This document shows, piece after piece, positions 57,501 to 64,000 of a stretch of DNA of 64,000 nucleotides. A program made the position numbers and the translations under genes. Origin of the DNA: Hyposmocoma kahamanoa (Eukaryota; Arthropoda; Insecta; Lepidoptera; Cosmopterigidae). The stretch's first letter is position 1. Each line of letters opens with the position of its first letter. Under the pieces are notes generated by a model. The model ran no database searches. It worked only from the letters and a program-made list of their open reading frames with translations, and was not told the DNA's origin. Location of the stretch: contig NW_020653715.1 in the NCBI RefSeq assembly GCF_003589595.1, forward strand, positions 3,309,524 through 3,373,523, given 5' to 3'.

Positions 57501-60500
57501 AACAAAATGAGAAAGTGAAGGAAGATCAAACAATTCAAATTTAAAATTTAAATACATGTAAAATAAAAAAATGATAGGATACAAGCGGAGAGAGGCGATA
57601 CAAAAAGGTGAGATGACGGTGTAAGGAGGTCACACCGTCACATACTTATCTCTACAAGTAGTCACATTTCATGTAAAATAACAAGTTCCTTAGTGAGAGC
57701 TGGGCCCTGATTTTATTTCAAATCGGAAACGAATCGATTGAGTAGCCCATCCGCAATATTATACGCCTCGCGTTGGAAAAAACGCAGCTCCGATGGAGTC
57801 TGCACTAGATTGGGTACATGTGTTACAGATCACCAGGCTCACTCCTTAAGTGTATTAAGAACGTAACATCATATAAAATACATGCAAATTACAAAATAAA
57901 GCGTAGCATAGCAAGCACGAAACGTGTGCGCGTGCCAGTGTATATGCGTGTCCGTGTATGATTACAACTTATTCGAGTATAGTAAGGCTTTTTTAGTCGA
58001 CTCTTAGTCGTGAGCGATCAGCCAGTAAGTAATAATTTATACAGTGAATATTAAGGATATTGTTTATCTTACTAGATAAGTAACCTCCTAAAAAATAAAA
58101 ATGATGCTGTGCACCACTGGATATTGTAACCGAAGGACAGACAGTGTGTTTACGCCGAACAATGTTAATTTTGTTAGAGTGAGTCGTAGGGGATTTGGGT
58201 GTGCCACCCATAGATATAGAAAAAAAGGGAGATATGTAATGACGCTATGTAAGATCGGGTGCCGATGTCGCCACTTTTTAGCTTGTGTACAATTCAAAGT
58301 TTACGCTCTATTATCTACTACCATAACTTAAAGATTTTGATTGTGTAGGGCTTAAAACGTGAAAACGACGTAAAACAATTTTAAAATTTAACAAAATTAA
58401 ACTTACACTCACTTGAATAAGAGTTATATTACAATATTTTAGTATTTTTTTCATCCTGGTTCAGCCATTCACCAACAGGTGGCGTTTTAGTAAAAATGAT
58501 ATAATAAAAAAGTATATAATAGCTAACTATTACACGTTAGATGGCGCTTAAACTCATTTTTCGTTACACTAAGAACTCACGGAGCGGTTTTTACCCGCCG
58601 CGGGCCCGCGGCATCTGTAGAATGTTACAGTTAAGTATGTAAAATTAGTAGCACATTTCACGGCGCGTTTTACGCCTGTAGTGGTGACGGTTGCTCGCGG
58701 TTGCCGCGGCGGGGTACTAGTAGAACCGCGCAGGACGCGATGACCTGCGCGCTTGGCGACTGTCGTCGCCCGCACACTTTGGCGGTCGGTTAAGGCGCAA
58801 TGTGGTGCAGGCGCCTGCGTGCGTAAGTTCTCTGTTAACCGCGCGATTTGCAATTAACTCCCACTAACTTCGCGGTCCGTTCCGCAATTGCAACGGTTTC
58901 GTGCCCGCAGCCGCGACAGCTACGTGCCCGCACAAACTTGCAGGGTCGTGAGTATTGAAATTTAACCGCTGTCTAGCAGCACCGGCGGGCGTGGATGGAA
59001 ACCGCTCCGTGAATTGTTAACCTTACCTAATCGATAGTTGGAAACCATGTGGCTGTTTTTAATATTAAAAAAAATATTCCATTTTTCATACTATATCTAC
59101 ACAGGTACTGGTGTATTATTAAATTTATATATTAATATAAATTATTTTTTTTTTAATGGCGGCCACTAGGCTTGGACCAGCGATCGTCGCCAGTGTCAAT
59201 TTTCCATTATACGTTACCACGGGTTCCTGAAGCTGTCACTGTCTAGAGTAAATTCGAAACATCAACGAATTTAATAAATTAAATTATGTTGTTTTTTTAT
59301 GAAGGATTTATGTAATTTTCTATAATTGTTTCTAGTTTATTTTGCATGCACATGTAAAATAAAGCCGATTTTATTTTATTTATTTTTTAAATGCATTTGC
59401 TATGGAAATTGAAACAAAGTCAGGAATAGTAATAAGAAAACCAATCTTTCGATTTTCCTGCACCTTCAACCAACCTTCTTTTATTTTAAACTCATTGGAA
59501 AAACTTAAAAATTAAAAATAGTCTACGTTTAATCTACGAGTACAATGGAATTTAAATATCTTAAATATCTAAAACACATAAATTTTTCTTCAAGCAACAG
59601 TAACATACAAATTGACATGGAATTGAAACGGTTGTCCGAAATATAAGTTGTGTTAAAGTTACTCGAAATAAAATGTTTAATAATAATAATAAAATAAATG
59701 AAATCAATTTAATGTGAATGCTTTTCGCTTCGATATTTTAAGGACTTTAATTACAAAAGTCATAGTAAGAAATTCAAACATTTCAGTAAAAATTTATTGT
59801 CGATAAACATCAGTCTTCGTAAATGAACATCACTATATTTGAATCTAGAAATTTTCCATGGAGACAAAAAGAAAACATTGAATAATAATAGAAATAGTGA
59901 CTAAAAATTGAAATAGCTCGTGGAATGTTAAATCACTGGTTTTAAAATTTTTCACTTCAATTTTTACAAGGTATATCGCTACAACTTGGCATTTTCACGT
60001 TCGAGAGATCTTGTATGTACAACGATCGCCATGTACTGTGGCGATGTTTGTAGGCGTGTCACCTCGATATGATCATTTTGACCATATCGAGGCGACGCGA
60101 ACCACGCCCCCATACCATCTCCCCTTTTTTTCTATATCTGTGGTGCCACCTTACCTATTTCTACCGCCAAGCAGTAATGTGAGAATTACTGCGTTCCAGT
60201 TTTGAAGGGTGAGGGTGCTGGTGAAATTATTGGCATACGGAACTTGACAACTGATGTTTCCGACTGACGGGCGTAGTGACAATGCCCCTCAGATCCTTGC
60301 GATTTAAAGCTCTGAGTGACACTGCAACTATTATGGACAGGCATGTCGCTTACTCCCAGGTGCATGGCTTGTTCGTCCTGTCACTCGGTATCATAAAAAG
60401 ATAATATTTTTTATCTACAGGTTCATTACGCAGCGTTGAGCAATTTGGACATGCAAAAAGCGACCGGTGTGGTTTCTTCAGTCACAACTGATGGCCTTAA

Positions 60501-62951
60501 CAGCAATTGCTACGGCATGGACTTCAGTGGAGTGACTGAGAGGTAAATTAATTTAAAAAATTTAAACTTCAAGTACTTACTTTATTACCATTCCAAATGC
60601 CAAACTTAATTTACACATTAATATTTATTTGTCAATAATTAATCCCGCTTTATTTTCAAAACAGTGTCCAAATGTCATCCTATTCTTGTTATAGCGGCGA
60701 GCGAGTGATGGGTTTGCTACCTAGAGGTGCAGCAAGTACTACGGTGGTAGCAATCCCCGAACTGGTGTGGCCTGTCCCTAAACACTGGACCCTCGAAGAC
60801 GCTGTCACCGTACCCTCTGCTTTCGCTCACGCTTACTATATCCTTGTTAGTATACTGTGTTTCTTTCTTCTATTTCTCATCAAAGCATACTTAAATCTTA
60901 TTGTCAGCAGTATAATTTGGCACTTTACTACGTGGTTTTTGATAACTACCACCACCGCTAATTCATATCATTCCTTGGTGGAACGCGAGTAAGGGATAAA
61001 TCCAAAAGGCTAATTAATAATCTTTGTGTAGTGGACGAAAGCTAATATTTATGTACCACATAAACATACTTTATATAAATTGCCATGTAGCAAAATCTAA
61101 ATAAGTGTAGATTATTGCGGATTGATGTGAAATCATCCGCAACACAACTAAGTGTCGATGTTTTTCAATTCGTAGCGCCTGAAACTTGACTTTGTTGGAC
61201 ATATGCATTCCATATTAATTCACGGAGGAGCTGGTGCATTGGGACAAGCCCTGATCTCAATCGCGCTCTCGACGGGTAGCGAAGTATTTACTACAGTGAG
61301 CGACATATCGAAGAAGCGTTTCTTGACTAGACTCTTTCCACAACTGAAAGGTAAAACAATTATAAGTTTAATAGAAGTTGGATTATTCAAATATACAAAA
61401 CTATTAAATATTTTATGTGGGACAGAAATTATTTCGAAACCGTTACTCATTTGCGATACTTAATTGAATTTTGGATATTAGAAATTCAACATCACATTGA
61501 GATCGTATTCTTTGGCGTTGAGAATACAATTTATGGAGTGTATGGTGACGCCAAGCATAATGGTCAAAACATAAGTATTATTTATTTATTACCTACAGTA
61601 TTATTTATTTATTTATTTTATTTATTTATTTATTTTAAACACTAAGAATATTACAAAAATATATATACATCACACCCTTAAACCTACATTGGTTTGTCCG
61701 GGTGCTGCACGTTCTCCGTTGCTACCACCGTAGTACTTGTACTGTTTATTGTTTGAAACTTCATTATCTGGTATTTGTTTCAGAGGATCACATTTTCAAT
61801 TCCCGTGATCCTTCATTCTCGGATATGGTCATGCTTCAGACCAATGGAAAGGGATGTTCTGCTGTTGTCACAGCAGCTAAAGGAGAACTTAAAGAGGTAA
61901 GGATATTTTGCAATTTTACAGTCAAGAAGATCTATGTGGGACTAATTTGTGTCAATGATTAATAAGTAATTTGTTGCTAAATAACTTGTGATATTTTCCA
62001 GATGTACTGCAAAGTATGCGAGCATTCTGGTTTCGTGTGCGATGTCGATCAGATTAACAGCCAAGAAAACTTTAGTTTCAAGATGAATTATCTAACTGGT
62101 GAACGAAATTACGCCCGCATTAATTTCAACGATGTTTTCGACGATCCTAAGACTATTAAAGTACGCAACGAACGATTTATTTATTGCATATCATATTGTC
62201 CATTTCTAATGGACGGGAAGTCATTATGAATCATACTTCACTAAATATAGTACATTATGACGCCCCGTAAGGGCATGGCAATATCATCGCAGAGAGTCTC
62301 ACGCTGTTACGTTATAAGTACAGACGGCAGCACATCAAGCCACACATTGACGGATCCCGTTCCGTTACACTGGAGGTGATATTCAAACAAGTGTTGGAAA
62401 ACCTGAAGAGCTGTTGACTGTTTCCATGACAATATTATATTTTAGTAATCAAGTTTAATTTAATTTAATTTAGTTATCGAAAATTACAAACTAACACACA
62501 AAGTCATATTAATGTACGCATGCATTACATTTCTAACTATCCCAATACAATAAATTACTTATATCAATTCACATGAAATTTCACAAGTTGACATTTTTTG
62601 TTGACATTGAATTGACAAATATACCAATAACAAACCAATCCTTTCTCTACTTTCCTTTTTTTTCTGTCGTTTAAGGAGCAATTTGTGCTTGTTTGATCTT
62701 TGCAAATCAATTAAATATCTTACAGTCAATAGAAAGCAAACCATTGTGCGTATTAAAAAGACGTTTGTGGTTTTTCAGGCGATTCAAACTTTAATGAGCG
62801 AAGGTATCGCCCGTGGCTTTGTGCGTCCTCTGTCGCGAGTGGTCTACGACGCAGTTGATGTTCCACGTGCGTTGAATCTATTGGCTTCATCGGCTCATCG
62901 TGGCCGAGTAGTACTGCGAATGCACCACAAAGTGATAGCCTCTCAGCCAAG
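39565..62951 (+). CDS. FASN-like: fatty acid synthase-like multidomain protein, 30 exons, 3' end outside window
   Basis: Animal type I fatty acid synthase paralogue, normally a cytosolic homodimer building palmitate from acetyl- and malonyl-CoA with NADPH. Exons: 39565-39696, 42119-42311, 43053-43173, 43840-44043, 45016-45132, 46009-46187, 46384-46526, 47345-47551, 47796-47982, 48317-48479, 48601-48770, 49098-49249, 49404-49587, 49869-50017, 50144-50325, 50407-50526, 50633-50742, 54899-55089, 55351-55508, 55586-55843, 55922-56036, 56249-56497, 56614-57030, 57105-57254, 60421-60542, 60695-60845, 61176-61350, 61784-61896, 62002-62160, 62779-62951. All are GT-AG with matching phases, 1714 complete codons plus two nt. 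KS, AT, DH, pseudo-methyltransferase and ER are present; KR, ACP and TE must follow. KS lacks its catalytic residues. Start MAPTPQEQ has A at -3 and G at +4. Confidence 0.95.
39789..40030 (+). repeat. dispersed repeat, GGTTCTCAATTCG type (FAS intron 1)
   Basis: ACCGATTTCCAAAAAAGGAG, GAGGTTCTCAATTCGGTTGC, GAACCCATTTTGATAATCC, GGAAAGGGGGTACCTC, CACTTTCCGTTAACCAATT and TCAATAAAACTTGG in order. It starts 92 bp after exon 1. Confidence 0.78.
40063..40432 (-). mobile_element. tRNA-derived SINE split by a MITE (FAS intron 1)
   Basis: SINE body GTGGGTGCCATGGACACACA (to 40087) resumes after the MITE at about 40265 with GACAACCACAAATTACA, TATTTCTCTCGGTCCAGGAA and a damaged head around 40361-40432 with duplicated GGTAAC/GGTTACC segments. 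Confidence 0.8.
40088..40262. mobile_element. PIF/Harbinger-like MITE inserted in a SINE
   Basis: Starts GGGTCGTATTCTAGAACTCT and ends with the complement GAGTTCTGGAATACGACCC. Long inverted arms are the same family as 31985-32148. The insertion splits CACACATA and GACAACC of the SINE. Confidence 0.85.
40520..40583 (-). repeat. tRNA-like 5' half (truncated SINE head)
   Basis: Minus strand reads GGCTTGTAGCTCAGTTGGTT then AGAGCAGCGCTACGTATTC, a good D-arm/A-box with anticodon-like stem. No B box or T arm follows within tRNA distance, so it is not a functional tRNA gene. Confidence 0.5.
41267..41470 (+). mobile_element. tRNA-derived SINE, near full length (FAS intron 1)
   Basis: CTGCCTCCGTGGCCGAACGG (A box), GGGTTCGATTCACAGCCTGG (B box), then the body CTACATTTATTTCTCTCGTG and TTCCCTAGTGCGGGGCTATG, ending GTGTGTGCGTTA. 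Confidence 0.9.
42421..42621. repeat. pentanucleotide satellite CAGTA/CAATA with a 10-N gap (FAS intron 2)
   Basis: Sixteen perfect CAGTA units (42421-42500) switch abruptly to CAATA units (from 42501). Ten N at 42546-42555 mark an assembly gap, and CAATA continues to about 42621. The gap has a placeholder-like size, so true array length is unknown. Confidence 0.97.
43381..43583 (+). mobile_element. tRNA-derived SINE (FAS intron 3)
   Basis: CTGCCTCCGTGGCCGAAAGG head, B box CAGGTTCGATTCTCGGGCC, the usual body and TTGAGTGTGTGCGTTAAAAA end. Confidence 0.9.
44641..44858 (+). mobile_element. tRNA-derived SINE (FAS intron 4)
   Basis: CTGCTTCCGTGGCCGAACGG head, B box CAGGTTCGATTCCCGGGTC, then a body with a small internal insertion (TTTGAAATGTTTGCAGTTG) relative to the other copies. 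It ends near GTGTAGGTTATTATTC. Confidence 0.88.
45150..45475 (-). mobile_element. second tRNA-derived SINE family (FAS intron 5)
   Basis: Minus strand: GCCGTGGGTAGCCTAATGGT (A box), CTCTCAAACAGAGGCCGTGG, GGGTTCAAATATGGGCACC (B box), TTCACGTGCGAAATTTAATT, then AGTGGAGATCCGTGCCCAGC and a GATGATGGTGATGATGATC tail. The tail resembles the 3' tail of RTE LINEs. Confidence 0.85.
46785..46985 (+). repeat. dispersed repeat, GGACAGGC family (FAS intron 7)
   Basis: CACCCACCTTACCTATTTGC, CTCATGGGACTTGTCAACTT, GATTTAAAGCTCGAGTGACA, GGACAGGCAGGTCGCTTACC and CGTCCCGTCACTAGGTATT in order. Confidence 0.78.
48317..50526 (+). other. FAS exons 10-16: malonyl/acetyl acyltransferase domain
   Basis: Begins [20 protein letters not shown]. 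It holds the nucleophile motif [14 protein letters not shown] with Ser608, the substrate-binding Arg in AYSRG, and the catalytic His710 in AYHSRY. The Ser-to-His spacing of 102 equals the human enzyme (581 to 683). It ends in the post-AT linker [12 protein letters not shown] and on. The AT looks competent. Confidence 0.9.
51408..51730 (+). repeat. dispersed repeat, longest GGACAGGC-family copy (FAS intron 17)
   Basis: Extends the family 5' to CCTGGAGCAACCGATGGCAG and AGTAGAGCTCTTTGTGAATG before the shared TTCTGCCGGTAAACAGTAAT core. The 3' half is diverged (GGTATGGGTAGTCATGTCGC, TTACCACCATGCGAATGAC). Confidence 0.78.
52260..54142. mobile_element. 1.9-kb TIR transposon copy 1 (FAS intron 17)
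   Basis: Near-identical over almost its whole length to 58209-60142. The 3' end CCTTTTTTCTATATCTATG is present, but the 5' terminal repeat is lost, leaving only CATA before ACCATAACTTAAAG. Flanks GTTCTACT (52252-52259) and GTTCTAGT (54143-54150) form an 8-bp duplication with one mismatch. A GC-rich block (about 52500-52920) sits in otherwise AT-rich sequence. No transposase frame. A GATATGGTCATTTTGACCAT hairpin lies near the 3' end. Confidence 0.85.
55922..57254 (+). other. FAS exons 21-24: central non-catalytic (pseudo-methyltransferase/pseudo-KR) region
   Basis: About 440 residues of low-conservation sequence ([60 protein letters not shown]) between DH and ER. No SAM-binding glycine motif is visible, consistent with the inactive methyltransferase remnant of animal FAS. 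Confidence 0.75.
58209..60142. mobile_element. 1.9-kb TIR transposon copy 2, complete ends (FAS intron 24)
   Basis: Begins CATAGATATAGAAAAAAAGG and ends with the complement CTTTTTTTCTATATCTGTG. It is flanked by an exact 8-bp direct repeat GTGCCACC (58201-58208, 60143-60150). Length 1934 bp. An 8-bp duplication suggests a hAT-type transposase, though the termini do not fit the common CAGNG rule. It includes the GC-rich block (about 58570-59000), where short frames such as 58569-58853 are not protein-like. No transposase, so non-autonomous. Confidence 0.88.
60143..60400 (+). repeat. dispersed repeat, GGACAGGC family (FAS intron 24)
   Basis: GTGCCACCTTACCTATTTCT, ACCGCCAAGCAGTAATGTGA, GTTCCAGTTTTGAAGGGTGA, CCCCTCAGATCCTTGCGATT and GGACAGGCATGTCGCTTACT. 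It begins at the target duplication of the adjacent transposon and ends 20 bp before the exon 25 acceptor. Confidence 0.8.
60421..62951 (+). other. FAS exons 25-30: enoyl reductase domain
   Basis: MDFSGV (substrate lobe), [32 protein letters not shown], then the NADPH Rossmann glycine motif [14 protein letters not shown] (Gly1525 on) and [20 protein letters not shown]. The domain closes with [16 protein letters not shown] and [11 protein letters not shown]. All expected ER landmarks are present. The last exon ends in phase 2 with a GTAAGT donor, so KR coding continues past the window edge. Confidence 0.9.
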
Positions 62952-64000
62952 GTAAGTATCGTTATTCCGAACTTTTCCCAGAACTCATTTCAGTTCCAGA
63001 ACAGTATTTAGGACATCTCGATCAGAACCACAGAACTATAAATACAGTAGAAGTGATTAGTTAGCGTCTGACGCGTGCCAATATAAGGTATCGAAAGACC
63101 TACTTGAGCTCAGTTCGCCATTTTCGCTTTGTATGATATGGTTCTGTCATTCTTTCGCGCAAATTCTCTAAAATCGCAGAAAATTGTCTTATTGTGCTAT
63201 TATGGAGTGCAAAAATGGCAGCCGCACAAAAAATATTATCCATAGTAGTATTTCATATCATCGGTAAGTCTAATTTTAATAAATATTCAATTTTCTGTTT
63301 AACGAATTGATTCAGATGTTAATCGTTCGTCGTAGTCCAGCTATAGGCCGCAAGATGGCAGCACGTCGAATAAAATTTCAATATAAAATCAAAACGTCGT
63401 AACTTGCAATAAAGATATTGAACTGTCAACCATATAGCGACTGGATAAAGTTTAAATTATATTAACAGTACATAATTTGTTACATCTTTATAAATTAGAA
63501 ACTATGACCAATCATTATTAAGATTTCGTAGTGTTTATCATTTGTTTGTGTGCATTTTGGCTACACAGCGGTTCCGATAGTTATCGAGGCTTAACTTAAG
63601 GCTCTTCCATTGTTTTTTTTTTCTTCTGTGATCAGAACGGACTGCCTTCTTGTTACCTTAAAGCGAGGTATGTCAACGCGAGCCCACATTTTAGGAGGTG
63701 AGATGTGGGGGACCGCCACGTGCGTCCCGCAACCTGCGCGCTGAGAATTAATATGAGTAAAATAAGAACGGCAGAGAAAACTTGACAGAGAGCCGACGTC
63801 GACGGGCGGGCAGTTTCCTTGTGCTCCTACCGGTAGGAGCACGAGGAAATAATATGTCCTTATGCTCCCACCGTGACGTCGTATCTAATAACTACATTGA
63901 ACTAGATAAAAAAATATCGAAATAAAAAATTCAAAAGTATCTTTATTTCGTAGGTAAGATGAAAAATTACACTTGAAATAGTCACTTTGAGTTCTTTCGT
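62952..64000. other. FAS intron 30 (open at the window edge)
   Basis: No KR-domain exon is recognisable, so the next FAS exon must lie to the right of the window. The stretch carries a 22-bp perfect palindrome at 63821-63842 and otherwise no recognised repeat. Confidence 0.55.

Noticed and set aside
58569..58853. 94-codon Arg/Thr-rich frame, also in the sister copy at 52533-52739
   Set aside because: Lies in the GC-rich block of a non-autonomous transposon; the two copies differ by indels that do not preserve frame.

Overview
This window looks like a lepidopteran (moth or butterfly) nuclear scaffold. It is AT-rich, its genes have many GT-AG introns, it carries typical lepidopteran retroposons (RTE 3' ends, tRNA-derived SINEs, BEL/Pao, CR1/Jockey-like LINEs, mariner, hAT and many small TIR elements), and it contains one 10-N assembly gap. 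The order assignment is an inference from gene and repeat character. No database search was possible.

Two host genes are supported. (1) On the minus strand, 6338-19555 is a complete cytoplasmic asparaginyl-tRNA synthetase gene: ten coding exons, 1665 nt including the stop, 554 aa, and all exon phases consistent. (2) On the plus strand, from 39565 past the right edge of the window, is a multidomain animal-type fatty acid synthase (FAS) gene. I placed 30 coding exons (5144 nt, about 1714 aa), covering KS, AT, DH, the pseudo-methyltransferase/linker region and ER. KR, ACP and TE lie beyond the window.

The middle, 20.4-38.1 kb, is a transposon graveyard. From left to right it holds a BEL/Pao LTR-retrotransposon remnant with both LTR pieces, a structurally intact two-ORF non-LTR retrotransposon (24.6-28.8 kb), a poly(A)-tailed retroposon, a G-rich tract, a LINE fragment, and a ZBED5-like hAT element. 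The hAT is split into two halves with RTE and foldback sequence between them. Introns of both host genes hold SINEs, MITEs, a dead mariner and two sister copies of a 1.9-kb TIR transposon.

The most interesting biology is in the FAS gene. Its reading frame is open across 30 exons and the AT, DH and ER signatures are kept, yet all four ketosynthase catalytic residues are replaced (Cys by Asp176, with a Cys at 177; His by Phe313; Lys by Met346; His by Tyr351). The spacing to the canonical residues is preserved. This suggests an FAS-like protein without normal condensing activity. I found no unfamiliar operon-like or defence system. The remaining notable items are transposon nesting, hairpins and candidate cis-regulatory motifs.
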